Shown one piece after another: positions 35,203 through 45,367 of a stretch of DNA of 64,000 nt; the stretch's first letter is position 1; every line of letters begins with the position of its first letter. Where the stretch lies: NCBI GenBank assembly GCA_017935505.1, contig JAGBHM010000004.1:1-64000 (forward strand), read 5' to 3'. The DNA is from Bacteroidales bacterium (GTDB lineage Bacteria > Bacteroidota > Bacteroidia > Bacteroidales > UBA932). A model generated the notes under the pieces. The model made no database searches, was not told where the DNA came from, and saw only the letters and a program-made list of their open reading frames with translations. Made by a program: the position numbers and the translations under genes.

Positions 35203-35732
35203 TGAGCAATTATAAAGTCAAACTACAAAATATAAAGGCCTTCGCATACGATGTGGATGGCATTTTCACCGATGGAGGAGTCCTTGCCACCGGAGATGGT
35301 GACCTTTTGAGGACATTTGATTCAAAAGACGGCTTCGGTGTAAGAATGACCGTTTTGAAAGGATATCCAACCGCAATTGTTACAGGAGGCAGCTCAGAAT
35401 CAATAAGAAAGAGATTCCGTGGAATAGGCATCCCAGATGAGGATATCTACCTGACAAGCCGCAATAAAGTTCCTGACTTTCTGGATTTTTGCCAAAGGCA
35501 CAACCTCGAGCCCTCGCAGGTTGCCTTTGTGGGTGACGACCTTCCGGACATCCCTATTTTAAAGATCTGCGGACTGGCTGTATGCCCGGCTGATGCCGTA
35601 GCGGAAGTCAAGGAGGTGTGCGACTATGTATCACTGTACAATGGAGGCAAGGGATGCGTCAGGGATTTGGTGGAGCAGGTGCTCAAAATTCACGGCAACT
35701 GGGTATTCGACCCCGTAGCATACTCCGGTTAA
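35202..35732 (+). CDS. kdsC: KdsC-like HAD phosphatase (KDO 8-phosphate phosphatase)
   Basis: A 176-aa cap-less HAD phosphatase, which would remove phosphate from 3-deoxy-D-manno-octulosonate 8-phosphate for lipid A core synthesis. Motif I is YDVDGIFTDGGV with nucleophile Asp and acid Asp, motif II is IVTGG, and motif IV is FVGDDLPDIPIL. The KdsC-type RKRFRGIGI segment is present, and the C-terminus is GKGCVRDLVEQVL. Length and tetramer-type N-terminus fit KdsC. Sugar specificity is inferred from the family. Coupled to the DUF2520 gene. Confidence 0.88.
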   Translation: MSNYKVKLQNIKAFAYDVDGIFTDGGVLATGDGDLLRTFDSKDGFGVRMTVLKGYPTAIVTGGSSESIRKRFRGIGIPDEDIYLTSRNKVPDFLDFCQRHNLEPSQVAFVGDDLPDIPILKICGLAVCPADAVAEVKEVCDYVSLYNGGKGCVRDLVEQVLKIHGNWVFDPVAYSG

Positions 35733-35755
35733 ATCAACAATAAAACAATTATGCA

Positions 35756-36355
35756 ATGGCTGAAGTACTTTCACAACTGCTAAAAGATAAAAAGGTGATT
35801 CTTGGTTCGGCCTCTCCAAGACGCAAGGAACTCATGCAGGGGCTGGGAATAGAGTTTACCGTCGATACCGGAAATAATTTTGAAGAGACGGTTCCGGCAA
35901 ATATGGAGATAACTCTTGTTCCAGAATATATGGCAAAAGGAAAATCAGACGGTTTTCATAGGGAACTTTCCGAGAATGAGATACTGATAACTGCCGACAC
36001 AATGGTTCTCTGCAACGGTGCAATTTTAGGGAAGCCCAAAGATAAGGAGGATGCCCTGAGAATGCTTGGGATGCTTCAGAACAACAAGCACACGGTAATC
36101 ACAGGAGTCTGCATCAGAAGCAACCATAAGAAAAGATCATTTTCAGCATCCACCGAGGTTTTTTTCGACACACTCTCTGAAGAGGAGCTGGAACATTATG
36201 TAGAGATCTACAAGCCATATGACAAGGCTGGCGCTTATGGTGTGCAGGAGTGGATAGGATATATCGGAATAAACAGGATTGAGGGCTCTTACTTCAATGT
36301 GATGGGTCTGCCTGTCCAGAGGCTGTACAATGAATTGAGGGAGTTCATAAGGTAA
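35756..36355 (+). CDS. maf: Maf-family nucleoside triphosphate pyrophosphatase
   Basis: A 199-aa Maf/Ham1-type enzyme that hydrolyses non-standard or modified nucleoside triphosphates (dTTP/UTP or m7GTP types). It has [19 protein letters not shown] at the N-terminus, [23 protein letters not shown], the HTVITGV region and [14 protein letters not shown]. Length is normal. It follows kdsC by 23 bases in the same transcript, and its last 11 bases overlap the convergent recQ gene. Confidence 0.92.
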   Translation: MAEVLSQLLKDKKVILGSASPRRKELMQGLGIEFTVDTGNNFEETVPANMEITLVPEYMAKGKSDGFHRELSENEILITADTMVLCNGAILGKPKDKEDALRMLGMLQNNKHTVITGVCIRSNHKKRSFSASTEVFFDTLSEEELEHYVEIYKPYDKAGAYGVQEWIGYIGINRIEGSYFNVMGLPVQRLYNELREFIR

Positions 36356-38249
36356 GTCTCTCACCATCCATATTTACAATTCCCTTATCGGCCATCTCTC
36401 TGAGCACGTCTATATAGAGTTTATAATCATCCCCGGCAATTGTTTGTATATCAGACATATTAACAGAGAGTCCACTCTCTGTACCCTGTCTGATGCAATC
36501 AATTATGCGGTTGTATGCAACATTTCTGGAGATCTCCCCTCCTGCTCCATTTCTCCTTCTGATACATACATCACAGACACCGCAATCATCCTGCACAGGC
36601 TGCCCGAAATACTCAATAAGCTGCCTGCTGCGGCACACAGAATCATTTTCAATAAAACGCACCACACTCTCTATCCTCTTTCCAAACATCTCCTTGCGCT
36701 CCTGATAGCGCTTCATGGATATGTAGAAATTGCTCTCAAGCAACCTCTCATAATTCATGATCATAAAAGGAGTCCTCACCCTCGGGATATATTTTATAAT
36801 CCTCATTCTCGACAATGTGAGCAGCTTCTCCTTCACCCCGGCCTCACTGTCGGCAGTTACTTTTGCAATATAAGCCTCATCTATAGTGGTAATTTTTGAG
36901 AAAAGGCCTGTATAGAGCCTCAGCACAGCCTTTATAAAGACATCAAGCTGCACATTTCCCAGCTGCACTTTATAGAGTTCATCCCTGTTCACAATAAACA
37001 TTATCCTCGACGGATTGTCAATTTCATCAGTAAGCTCCCAATATCCCTCCTGCTCTATATATTTGATTGCATGATAGGCCGACACTGCGTTCAATGAGTA
37101 TCTGCGCGCAAACTCCTGCAGGTTGAACTTGTTAACACTGTCTTTGCCGGCCTCATATGGTATCTGCAAATAGATGAATACCTTCTGATATATATCTTTT
37201 ATATACTCAACCGGAGGATATGTGACATTATGTATCGCCTTGAGCCGTTTCAAATCCGAACTGTTCCAAAGCAGGGCTGTATATGAGCGTTTTCCATCCC
37301 TTCCGGCTCTTCCTGCCTCCTGAAAGTAGGCCTCCAGTGAATCAGGCAGATCGTAATGTATCACAAACCTCACATCCGGTTTGTCTATTCCCATTCCAAA
37401 AGCATTGGTGGCCACTATAATCCTGAGCTCCCCGCTTTTCCACTGGTCCTGTTTAACCGCACGCATCTCCTTGCTCAACCCTGCGTGATAAAAATCTGCT
37501 GTAAAGCCGTTTCCACGCAGAAATGCGGCAATCTCCTCTGTCTTCTTACGCTCTCTAACATAGACAATTCCCGTACCCTGAACGCCATTGCAGATTCTCA
37601 ATATATGTCCGAACTTATCCTCCGTATTTCTTGCAACATACGAAAGATTAGGACGGTCGAAACCTGTCGAGATAATATTGTACTCTCCAAAACCCAGCTT
37701 CTCAACAATATCCTCCGACACTGCCTTTGTGGCAGTTGCAGTGAGCGCAATGACAGGCACATTTCCTACCGTCTCCTTTATCTTCTTTATTTCGAGATAA
37801 GAGGGGCGGAAATCATACCCCCACTGTGAAATGCAATGAGCTTCGTCAACCACAAGAAAGTTGATGTTCATCTTGGCAGCCCTGCCCTTAAAGAGAGGGG
37901 TCTGAAGCCTTTCGGGAGAGACATACAGAAATTTATAATCACCATAGGCCGCATTGTCCAATGCGATATCTATCTGATTATAGCTCATGCCCGAATAGAC
38001 CGCAAGAGCTTTGATTCCATTCTTATTGAGATTCTGCACCTGATCTTTAATGAGGGCGATAAGCGGCGAGACAACCAGACATATTCCCTCTCTTGCCAGA
38101 GCAGGCACCTGAAAACAGATTGATTTTCCGCCACCTGTAGGCATAAGGGCCAGAGTATCCTTGCCGGAAAGGGCTGACTTTATAATCTCCTCCTGCCCCG
38201 GCCTGAATGATGTATATCCCCAATAATCTTTTAGAATCTTATATATCAT
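36345..38249 (-). CDS. recQ: RecQ-family ATP-dependent DNA helicase
   Basis: A 634-aa superfamily 2 helicase that unwinds DNA 3' to 5'. Motifs: [13 protein letters not shown] (Q/0), [15 protein letters not shown] (I), [13 protein letters not shown] (Ia), [19 protein letters not shown] (II and RecQ-specific), [10 protein letters not shown] (III), [19 protein letters not shown] (V) and [10 protein letters not shown] (VI). The zinc-binding domain appears near the end ([11 protein letters not shown]...CGVCDVC), followed by a short winged-helix tail with no evident HRDC domain. This is the shorter RecQ form common in Bacteroidota. The ATG at 38249 is chosen over an upstream TTG. Confidence 0.94.
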   Translation of the reverse strand: MIYKILKDYWGYTSFRPGQEEIIKSALSGKDTLALMPTGGGKSICFQVPALAREGICLVVSPLIALIKDQVQNLNKNGIKALAVYSGMSYNQIDIALDNAAYGDYKFLYVSPERLQTPLFKGRAAKMNINFLVVDEAHCISQWGYDFRPSYLEIKKIKETVGNVPVIALTATATKAVSEDIVEKLGFGEYNIISTGFDRPNLSYVARNTEDKFGHILRICNGVQGTGIVYVRERKKTEEIAAFLRGNGFTADFYHAGLSKEMRAVKQDQWKSGELRIIVATNAFGMGIDKPDVRFVIHYDLPDSLEAYFQEAGRAGRDGKRSYTALLWNSSDLKRLKAIHNVTYPPVEYIKDIYQKVFIYLQIPYEAGKDSVNKFNLQEFARRYSLNAVSAYHAIKYIEQEGYWELTDEIDNPSRIMFIVNRDELYKVQLGNVQLDVFIKAVLRLYTGLFSKITTIDEAYIAKVTADSEAGVKEKLLTLSRMRIIKYIPRVRTPFMIMNYERLLESNFYISMKRYQERKEMFGKRIESVVRFIENDSVCRSRQLIEYFGQPVQDDCGVCDVCIRRRNGAGGEISRNVAYNRIIDCIRQGTESGLSVNMSDIQTIAGDDYKLYIDVLREMADKGIVNMDGERLTL

Positions 38250-38366
38250 ATTGTCATTCTCCAGGTGCGAATTTACCAATTAATTTACAAAATCTGCCAT
38301 AATGTCAACAAATAGGCAAAAAGAGGAGCACAGTGCTCATATGGCTTAATTTTTGAGGTAATTTTA

Positions 38367-38398
38367 TTGTGCTGTGAATTTAAAAAGCACTATCTTTG
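38367..38398 (+). promoter_or_regulatory. Predicted pckA promoter
   Basis: TTG (38367-38369) and TATCTTTG (38391-38398) are 21 bases apart, matching the Bacteroidota pattern. Transcription should begin around 38404. Confidence 0.7.
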
Positions 38399-38405
38399 TA
38401 GTCAT

Positions 38406-38418
38406 GGACCCTGGGTCC
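38406..38418 (+). promoter_or_regulatory. Perfect 13-base palindrome at the pckA transcript start
   Basis: GGACCC T GGGTCC is an exact inverted repeat starting about 8 bases after the -7 box. It could be an operator or, in RNA, a five-pair hairpin at the extreme 5' end of the mRNA. It lies 40 bases before the ATG. Function is not known. Confidence 0.4.
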
Positions 38419-38457
38419 GCAAATTGACAATTAATTATTTTATAAACACAATAAATT

Positions 38458-40062
38458 ATGTCACAAATCGATTTAAGCAAGTACGGTATTACCGGAGTAA
38501 AAGAGGTTCTTTACAATCCTTCTTACGAAGTTCTTTTTGAAGAGGAGACTAAACCAGGTCTTGAGGGTTTTGAAGTTGGTCAGGTTACAGAGCTTGGAGC
38601 TGTAAATGTAATGACAGGTGTTTACACCGGCCGTTCTCCTAAAGACAAATTCTTTGTAATGGATGAAACCTCAAAAGACACTATCTGGTGGACTTCTGAG
38701 GAGTACAAAAACGACAACAAGCCTGTTACAAAAGAGACTTGGGCTGAATTGAAGAAAATTGCTCAGGATGAGCTTTCAAATAAGAGACTTTATGTAGTTG
38801 ACACATTCTGCGGTGCGAACGAGAACACCAGAATCAAAGTTCGTTTCATCATGGAGGTTGCATGGCAGGCACACTTTGTAAAAAATATGTTCATCCGCCC
38901 TACAGAGGAGGAGTTGGCAAACTATGGTGAGCCTGATTTCGTAGTACTTACCGCTTCTAAAGCAAAAGTTGAGAACTACAAAGAGCTCGGTTTGAACTCT
39001 GAGACTGCAGTTGTCTTCAACCTTACTGAGAAAATGCAGGTCATCATCAACACATGGTATGGTGGAGAGATGAAGAAAGGTATGTTCTCATACATGAACT
39101 ATCTGCTTCCTCTTAAAGGCATTGCTGCAATGCACTGCTCTGCAAACACTAACAAAAATGGTGAGACAGCTATCTTCTTCGGTCTTTCAGGAACTGGTAA
39201 AACCACTCTTTCAACAGACCCTAAACGTGAGCTTATAGGTGATGATGAGCATGGTTGGGATGATGACGGCATCTTCAACTTTGAGGGTGGCTGCTACGCT
39301 AAAGTTATCAATTTGAGCAAAGAGGCTGAGCCGGATATCTACAATGCAATCAAGAGAAATGCGCTGTTGGAGAATGTTACAGTTGATGCTGAGGGCAAGA
39401 TTGATTTTTCAGACAAGAGCGTAACCGAGAACACCCGTGTATCTTACCCTATCTACCACATTGACAATATTGTAAAACCGGTATCAAAAGCTCCTGCAGC
39501 CAAGAAGGTCATTTTCCTTTCAGCTGATGCATTCGGAGTTCTTCCTCCAGTTTCAATCCTTACTCCAGACCAGACCAAATACTACTTCCTATCAGGCTTT
39601 ACTGCAAAATTGGCTGGTACAGAGCGTGGTATTACTGAGCCTACCCCAACATTCTCTGCTTGCTTCGGTGCAGCATTCCTTTCACTTCACCCAACAAAAT
39701 ATGGTGAGGAGCTGGTTAAGAGAATGGAGCAGTCTGGTGCAAAAGCATACTTGGTAAATACAGGATGGAATGGTACCGGAAAACGTATCTCAATCAAAGA
39801 TACCCGTGGAATCATTGATGCAATCCTCGACGGTTCTATCGACAAAGCCCCTACAAAACATATCCCATTCTTCAACTTTGAGGTTCCTACAGAGCTTCCA
39901 GGCGTAGATCCTAAGATCCTTGATCCTAGAGACACTTATGCAAGCGCTGAGCAGTGGGATGAGAAGGCTAAAGACCTTGCTGCAAGATTCATCAAGAACT
40001 TCAACAAGTTCACTGGCAACGAGGCTGGAAAAGCATTGGTTCCTGCAGGTCCACAACTATAA
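38458..40062 (+). CDS. pckA: Phosphoenolpyruvate carboxykinase (ATP)
   Basis: A 534-aa ATP-type PEPCK. It converts oxaloacetate and ATP to PEP, CO2 and ADP for gluconeogenesis; in anaerobic Bacteroidales it can run in the CO2-fixing direction toward fumarate. Motifs: [31 protein letters not shown] with the metal-binding Lys, [12 protein letters not shown] (P-loop/kinase 1a), [22 protein letters not shown] (kinase 2) and [14 protein letters not shown]. Length is normal. It has its own promoter and converges on the TonB receptor with 10 bases between stops. Confidence 0.97.
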   Translation: MSQIDLSKYGITGVKEVLYNPSYEVLFEEETKPGLEGFEVGQVTELGAVNVMTGVYTGRSPKDKFFVMDETSKDTIWWTSEEYKNDNKPVTKETWAELKKIAQDELSNKRLYVVDTFCGANENTRIKVRFIMEVAWQAHFVKNMFIRPTEEELANYGEPDFVVLTASKAKVENYKELGLNSETAVVFNLTEKMQVIINTWYGGEMKKGMFSYMNYLLPLKGIAAMHCSANTNKNGETAIFFGLSGTGKTTLSTDPKRELIGDDEHGWDDDGIFNFEGGCYAKVINLSKEAEPDIYNAIKRNALLENVTVDAEGKIDFSDKSVTENTRVSYPIYHIDNIVKPVSKAPAAKKVIFLSADAFGVLPPVSILTPDQTKYYFLSGFTAKLAGTERGITEPTPTFSACFGAAFLSLHPTKYGEELVKRMEQSGAKAYLVNTGWNGTGKRISIKDTRGIIDAILDGSIDKAPTKHIPFFNFEVPTELPGVDPKILDPRDTYASAEQWDEKAKDLAARFIKNFNKFTGNEAGKALVPAGPQL

Positions 40063-40072
40063 TGAAGTAACC

Positions 40073-42487
40073 TTAAAACTCAACGGTTATCCCCACAGCC
40101 GGCACAATGCTGCCGGCCTCTTGTGGAATATACTTCATAATATACCGTTGCTCTGTTACAGGGGCAGCGGTATTTTCTATTATACCTGTACTTATAAGAA
40201 CATCCTGCTGGCGGAGTTTTGAACCTGTAACATTCTGAACATCGACATATACTCCCAGCATCCATTTTTTAAAGTAAAAACTCTTGTCGATACGCAGGTC
40301 GAGTTGGGCAAATGGTTTGAGTCTCTCTGTATTGTAGAGCGTGTAATCGATATATGGCCTGCCCTGCACATCCCACGCCTCTTTAAGAGAAGATTTGTCT
40401 GCATCATAAGGTGTGTATGGAGCGCCCCCTATAGTGCTTAATTTTGCGCCTGCACTCCAGTTCCGGCCAAAATTATATGTGCATACGATATTGGCTATAA
40501 ACCTGTTGTCCCATGCCGAAGGAATATACTCTCCATCATTGGCCGGCGTTTGTGAGTCAGGCCTTTGATATTCACTTTTGAAGAGAGTTGCAGAGGTCAT
40601 AAAATTGAGTTTTCCCGGAATTTGCCAGCGCACTGAGAGCTCTGCTCCGTAGGAGCGGCCTTTTGCCGCAGAGAGCAATAATTCATTTCCCACAACTCCA
40701 TAATCATTCCCTTTACAGGCCAGCGGTATTCCATCCTGCACCGAGAATGGCATATTTCCATAACCTTTGTAGAATCCTTCCAAAGAGACCACAATGTGTG
40801 AGCGCTCTCCAAATTCCCTGCTCCACTTCACTCCTGCACTCATCTGCATAACTCTCATATACTCCAAGTGCTTATTGGCATACTCATCTCCAATCTTATA
40901 TCCCAGCGATGTGTAGGGCGGCAGCTGGTAATAAATTCCACCTCCTGCACTTACGCTCCATGTGTGGGAAATCATATATCCCAATTGCAGGCGTGGAGAA
41001 AAACTCTCCCAGAAGCGCTGCATATTTTTTGAATAGTTGCAGCCATCAAACCGTACACCCATTTTAATGGAGAGCAATTTGTTTTTAGAGAGATAATTTC
41101 CCCAGGCAAAGGTTCCCCAAGTAAATATTGGCAGTGAAGTTGCGTAGTTGTATCTCTGTTCTGAGGTGGTGTATGCTCTCTGGTAGGTGTTGTTCCAATA
41201 ATTGGAATATGCTCCCTGAATTCCAAAAAGAAGATTCCATCTGCCCAGATCTACCCTATCCTCTGCTCTAAATGTTGCTTTCTGCTCGGTGGAGCGCAAT
41301 TTCAATATCAAATTATCCTCTAACGAAGCATCATTGCCCATATACTTCAAATTCTTGTTGTACAAAAAGTTATATCCCAACGAGACCAGCAGCACATTGC
41401 CATTGCCATAATGGCGGTATGCAGCACCAACCGTGTAGGTCTGCTGCTTTATTTGAGGAAGATAACTAAGCAGATACTCCACATTTTCTCCCTTCTCTTC
41501 TGTGTTGAGTTCCATATCATCTATTCCGCCCAGCGCAATAAGTGTAATTTCGTCATTTTGCGATATTCTGTGTTTTATTTTTAATTGTCCGTCGATATAA
41601 TCCGGTAAAAAAGGAAGGCCGAGAAGTTTGAAAAGAAATTGCAGATATGAGCGGCGCAGCGAAAAGAGCCATGTTGTCTTCTTTCCAATATGTCCGCCTC
41701 CGCTAAAGGCAAATTCAGATGCTCCAAGCGTGGCTTTAAAATCATTTCCATAAAAATTGCCATCTTTCAGCCTGATATCCATGACTGAACTCAAAGCACC
41801 TCCCCACTCTACCGGAAAACCTGCAGTATAAAACTTTACCTGCTCTATGAGGTCGGCATTAATAATGCCTACAGGCCCTCCTGAGGCACCTTGCGTTGAA
41901 AAATGGTTGATATTTGGAATCTCTATTCCGTCGAGATAAAACAGATTTTCTGATGGAGCTCCGCCCCTTACTATCAAATCATTGCGATATCCAATGGGCG
42001 AAAAAGAGACACCCGGATATGTCCTTACAACACGGGAAATGTCGCGGTTGCCACCGGCAATCTTCTCTATATCGGCTATTCCTATAATCTGCTGCCCCAT
42101 TCCAACATCCCTGCTCCGTTCCAGAGCTGAACTTACCACTGTAACCTCTTCGAGCAGATTAATATTCTGACTCATGACTATCTCTATAAATGGAGTGCGT
42201 GCAGAAATTATATATTCGGGAGTTACTGCATCGTTATAACCCTGACACACTGCCGAGAGCGAGTAGATGCCGGGAGTTACTCCCTCTATTTTAAAATATC
42301 CCAAAGTGTCTGTTGCCGCATACCATTGGGAATTGCCCACTACAAACACAGTAGCATAGGCTACCGGCATACGCGAATCTTTGTCTATTACTCTGCCGGT
42401 AATGGCAGTGGTTGCATTTCCGCTTGCATGAAGCTCTGTTGCAGAGAGATACAGCAACAGCAAAAATAGTTGTACAATCCTGTTCAT
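40073..42487 (-). CDS. TonB-dependent outer-membrane receptor with N-terminal CarboxypepD-like domain
   Basis: An 804-aa outer-membrane transporter. A signal peptide (NRIVQLFLLLLYLSATELHA) is followed by a carboxypeptidase-regulatory-like domain (ITGRVIDKDSRMPVAYATVFV...GVTPGIYSLSAVCQGYND), a plug with EEVTVVSSALERSRD, VRTYPGVSFSPIGYRNDLIVRGGAPSENLFYLDGIEIPNI split over its conserved blocks, and a barrel ending in a terminal Phe (VGITVEF). No SusD-like lipoprotein is adjacent, so it is probably not a classical SusC; substrate unknown. The ATG at 42487 gives the best signal peptide. Confidence 0.9.
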   Translation of the reverse strand: MNRIVQLFLLLLYLSATELHASGNATTAITGRVIDKDSRMPVAYATVFVVGNSQWYAATDTLGYFKIEGVTPGIYSLSAVCQGYNDAVTPEYIISARTPFIEIVMSQNINLLEEVTVVSSALERSRDVGMGQQIIGIADIEKIAGGNRDISRVVRTYPGVSFSPIGYRNDLIVRGGAPSENLFYLDGIEIPNINHFSTQGASGGPVGIINADLIEQVKFYTAGFPVEWGGALSSVMDIRLKDGNFYGNDFKATLGASEFAFSGGGHIGKKTTWLFSLRRSYLQFLFKLLGLPFLPDYIDGQLKIKHRISQNDEITLIALGGIDDMELNTEEKGENVEYLLSYLPQIKQQTYTVGAAYRHYGNGNVLLVSLGYNFLYNKNLKYMGNDASLEDNLILKLRSTEQKATFRAEDRVDLGRWNLLFGIQGAYSNYWNNTYQRAYTTSEQRYNYATSLPIFTWGTFAWGNYLSKNKLLSIKMGVRFDGCNYSKNMQRFWESFSPRLQLGYMISHTWSVSAGGGIYYQLPPYTSLGYKIGDEYANKHLEYMRVMQMSAGVKWSREFGERSHIVVSLEGFYKGYGNMPFSVQDGIPLACKGNDYGVVGNELLLSAAKGRSYGAELSVRWQIPGKLNFMTSATLFKSEYQRPDSQTPANDGEYIPSAWDNRFIANIVCTYNFGRNWSAGAKLSTIGGAPYTPYDADKSSLKEAWDVQGRPYIDYTLYNTERLKPFAQLDLRIDKSFYFKKWMLGVYVDVQNVTGSKLRQQDVLISTGIIENTAAPVTEQRYIMKYIPQEAGSIVPAVGITVEF

Positions 42488-42549
42488 CGAAACATCAATT
42501 GTAGGGTTCCGCAATAATAACCATAAAAGGCCGCAGTTGTTTGATTATT

Positions 42550-42580
42550 TTTGAAATAACAACGCAATTTGTTAAATTTG
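42550..42580 (+). promoter_or_regulatory. Predicted promoter of the WYL-CAT-WYL group
   Basis: TTTG (42550-42553) and TAAATTTG (42573-42580) are 19 bases apart, the exact consensus spacing. The ATG of the first WYL gene follows 21 bases later. Confidence 0.75.
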
Positions 42581-42601
42581 TTACTCAAATACATACCACA
42601 T

Positions 42602-43702
42602 ATGGCTGCCAATTCTAATGCTTTATTAAGACACAAAACTATAGATGCCTGTTTAAGGGACACCCAGAACAAGTATACATTGAGGGATCTGATAAATGCC
42701 TGCTCAAGAGCATTGAAAGAGAAAAATGGAAAGAGTTCCAAAGGAAAGTGCAAAGTTTCGGTACGCACCGTACAGCTCGATATACAGTACATGCGCGACA
42801 AAAAGAATGGATATGGAGCCCCTATCGAGGTCTTTGAGCAGAAATATTACAGATACCGCGACAAAAGCTACAGCATCGACAAGGCCGGAGTAAAGAAAAA
42901 CAAACTCGAGAGTCTGCAGGAGGCTGTTGAAGTGCTCAAACAATACTGCTCATTCAAAGGATTTGAGCAGATCAGGGATATCGTAAATATTCTCGACAGC
43001 GCAATAGTTGAAAAGACAGGCAACATAGAGAGCGTAATATCGTATGAAAAGAGGCAGAACCCTCTCGGCCTTGAGTATTTTGATATGCTGCATGATGCCA
43101 TAATCAACAAAAAGGCTCTGTATATAGGATATTACTCGTCGAGATCAAACAATATAATGTCGATCATATTCTATCCTATGTATCTGAAAGAGTACAAAGG
43201 ACGCTGGTATGCCCTTGGATATAAGGATGGCCTCAGAGGTGTGTACAAACTGCCTATAGACCGCATACGCGACTTTTCATATGCAATCCTTCCATTCCCG
43301 GAAGGGCTCTCATTCAATCCGCAGAGCTATTTCAACGATATAATAGGTGTCACAAAGCTGTCGGGTGAGGTAAGGGAGATAAAGTTTACAGTAAAAAACA
43401 AGCTGGCTCCTTTCATAAAACTGAATCCGCTGCACCACTCGCAGGAGCTTCTGGAGTGCAGAGAGAATGGAGATATGGTATTTTCAATAAGGATTGTTCC
43501 AAACAGGGAATTCTTTAGCATAATATTTGAAAATCAGCCATATATACAGATAATATCACCAAAAGAAATTGGAATTCAGGCCAACAGCACAGTAATGGAT
43601 CTCATTCCTGAACTGCCCGACTACAGTAAACCGGAGAAATCTCAGGAGAACGACATGGCCAATGACTGGGATGATGGTTTCAATCTCTTTTCAAACCTGT
43701 AA
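42602..43702 (+). CDS. WYL-domain transcriptional regulator
   Basis: A 366-aa protein with an N-terminal helix-turn-helix-like region (LRHKTIDACLRDTQNKYTLR, then VSVRTVQLDIQYMRDKK) and a WYL ligand-sensing domain (KALYIGYYSSRSNNIMSIIFYPMYL, GRWYALGYKDGLRGVYKLPIDRI). It also has a WCX-like C-terminal extension (residues ~250-330) typical of WYL regulators that bind nucleic acid or nucleotide signals. It heads a three-gene group with a CAT-like acetyltransferase and another WYL protein. The ligand is unknown; the ATG at 42602 follows the promoter directly. Confidence 0.88.
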   Translation: MAANSNALLRHKTIDACLRDTQNKYTLRDLINACSRALKEKNGKSSKGKCKVSVRTVQLDIQYMRDKKNGYGAPIEVFEQKYYRYRDKSYSIDKAGVKKNKLESLQEAVEVLKQYCSFKGFEQIRDIVNILDSAIVEKTGNIESVISYEKRQNPLGLEYFDMLHDAIINKKALYIGYYSSRSNNIMSIIFYPMYLKEYKGRWYALGYKDGLRGVYKLPIDRIRDFSYAILPFPEGLSFNPQSYFNDIIGVTKLSGEVREIKFTVKNKLAPFIKLNPLHHSQELLECRENGDMVFSIRIVPNREFFSIIFENQPYIQIISPKEIGIQANSTVMDLIPELPDYSKPEKSQENDMANDWDDGFNLFSNL

Positions 43703-43714
43703 TTAATCAGAAAA

Positions 43715-44395
43715 ATGGAAAGTAATACCCGCACTATAATAAATTACAGCACCTGGGAAAGACGAAGCAATTTCGAATTCTTCAAAAACTTCATAAACCC
43801 ATCATGGTCGGTAACATGTGATGTAGAGTGCACCGCCGCCTTTGAGAGTTCAAAAAAAGAGGGCAGGTCATTCTTCCTCAAATATCTCTACGCCATACTG
43901 CGAGCAGCAAACGAGATTCCGGAACTGCGCTACAGAATAGAGAAGAATGAAAATGGTGAGGAGATAATTGTCTTGTACAAGAATGTGTCGGTAATAACCC
44001 CTATTAATGTGGGAGAAAATGGCCGGTTCCACTCTGTAAACATCCCCTACAACAAGGATTTTGGCAAATTCTGCAAAAAAGCCTCGGAGATTATAGAGAA
44101 GATTCCTACAGAGACTGATCCATATGCTGCAGAGAACCAGGTCAATGGCAGCAAGCACAAATTTATGGACATGATTCTTGTAGCAGCCAATCCAGGACTC
44201 AATTTCAGCTCCATGACATGTACCCAATCCGGCCCTCATGGGAGCGAAAAGCCTCTTATAAATGTGGGCAAGGCTACAAAGAAAGAGGGAAAGATCTATA
44301 TTCCGGTATTTATAAGTGTACATCATGGCCTTTGCGACGGATATCATGTTACAAAATTCTACCAGAAGACAGAAGAGTATTTGAAGGAGCTATAG
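43715..44395 (+). CDS. Chloramphenicol acetyltransferase-like protein
   Basis: A 226-aa CAT-fold acyltransferase. The catalytic HHxxxDG motif appears as SVHHGLCDGYHVTKF near the C-terminus, with the WERRSNFEFFKNF N-terminus, CDVECTAAFESSKKEGRSFFLKYLYAI and LRYRIE segments normal in type-A CATs. Known family members acetylate chloramphenicol with acetyl-CoA, but many chromosomal homologues have other or unknown substrates, so resistance is not established. It lies between two WYL regulator genes, 12 bases after the first and 2 bases before the second. Confidence 0.85.
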   Translation: MESNTRTIINYSTWERRSNFEFFKNFINPSWSVTCDVECTAAFESSKKEGRSFFLKYLYAILRAANEIPELRYRIEKNENGEEIIVLYKNVSVITPINVGENGRFHSVNIPYNKDFGKFCKKASEIIEKIPTETDPYAAENQVNGSKHKFMDMILVAANPGLNFSSMTCTQSGPHGSEKPLINVGKATKKEGKIYIPVFISVHHGLCDGYHVTKFYQKTEEYLKEL

Positions 44396-44397
44396 AT

Positions 44398-45294
44398 ATG
44401 GATCAGCCAAAAGTGGAAAGGCTTCTGCGTCTTATGAAGATGCTTACTGCCAACAACAAATATACGATTGATGACATCGCCGAAAAGCTTGGCATGTCAC
44501 AACGTACCATATACCGGTATGTAGATACATTCCGGGAGGCAGGTTTTGTTGTAAAGAAGAATGGCAATTATATAAAACTCGACAAACACTCCCCCTATTT
44601 CAAGGACATATCACAACTTGTCCATTTTACAGACGAGGAGGCTCACATACTCAAAAGTGCCATAGAGAGCATTGATGAGACCAACATAATCAAGCAGAAC
44701 CTCAAAAACAAGCTCTACAGCGTGTATGATTACAAAATTCTGGCAGAATGCGTAACAAAGGGAAGCAATGCACGCAATGTAAACAATCTCTCCGAGGCAA
44801 TGCAGTCGAAACGGCAGGTTTTGCTCAAAAGCTACAAATCGGCCAACAGCAACCATATCTCAGACCGTATTATAGAACCATACGAGTTCACCACCAACTA
44901 CATACAGGTATGGGGATATGAACCGGAATCGGGCGAGAACAAGATATTCAAGGTTTCAAGAATATCTGAAGTGGAGATTCTCGACAAAAATTGGGAGCAT
45001 ACAAAGGAGCACCGTCCGGCCTACATGGATATATTCAGGATAAGCAGCTTCAAACAGCTGCCTGTAAAGCTGCAATTGGGGCTCAAAGCGTCCTCCCTGC
45101 TTGTGGAAGAGTATCCTCTGGCAGAGAAATATCTCTCCAAAATATCTGATACTCAATATATCCTGGAGACAAATGTCTGCAGCTATGAGGGAATCGGACG
45201 CTTTGTCCTCGGGCTGTTGGATGACATCAAAATTCTCCACTCTCCCGACTTTATAGAGTTCCTCAAGAGCAGAATAGCACTCTTCAATGAATAA
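44398..45294 (+). CDS. WYL-domain transcriptional regulator
   Basis: A 298-aa regulator with a clear N-terminal HTH (ERLLRLMKMLTANNKYTIDD and IAEKLGMSQRTIYRYVDTFREAG), a helical linker, and a WYL domain (RQVLLKSYKSANSNHISDRII, EPYEFTTNYIQVWGYEPESGENKIFKVSRISEVEIL), then a C-terminal extension. The ATG at 44398 is 2 bases after the CAT-like stop and begins immediately before the HTH; longer upstream reading runs inside the CAT gene. It belongs to a different subgroup from the first WYL protein. The his leader region starts after it. Confidence 0.9.
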   Translation: MDQPKVERLLRLMKMLTANNKYTIDDIAEKLGMSQRTIYRYVDTFREAGFVVKKNGNYIKLDKHSPYFKDISQLVHFTDEEAHILKSAIESIDETNIIKQNLKNKLYSVYDYKILAECVTKGSNARNVNNLSEAMQSKRQVLLKSYKSANSNHISDRIIEPYEFTTNYIQVWGYEPESGENKIFKVSRISEVEILDKNWEHTKEHRPAYMDIFRISSFKQLPVKLQLGLKASSLLVEEYPLAEKYLSKISDTQYILETNVCSYEGIGRFVLGLLDDIKILHSPDFIEFLKSRIALFNE

Positions 45295-45333
45295 TTTCTT
45301 TCATTTTTCTGTACAACGATAGAGAAATATAGT

Positions 45334-45341
45334 TAAATTTG
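45334..45341 (+). promoter_or_regulatory. -7 element of the histidine operon promoter
   Basis: TAAATTTG matches TAnnTTTG exactly; the -33 region (TTTTTCTG, about 45303-45311) is a weak match. Transcription would begin near 45348, about 20 bases before the leader peptide start, which fits a short attenuator leader RNA. Confidence 0.6.
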
Positions 45342-45367
45342 CTGAACATTCAAGAGAAAAATAGGAT

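Noticed and set aside
40098..40117. GC-rich hairpin GCCGGCA/TGCCGGC just after pckA
   Set aside because: It lies within the coding end of the convergent TonB receptor and is not followed by a T-run on either strand, so I do not call a terminator.
43715..44395. Calling the CAT-like gene a chloramphenicol-resistance determinant
   Set aside because: Only the fold and HHxxxDG motif are visible; chromosomal homologues often have other substrates and there is no mobile-element context.
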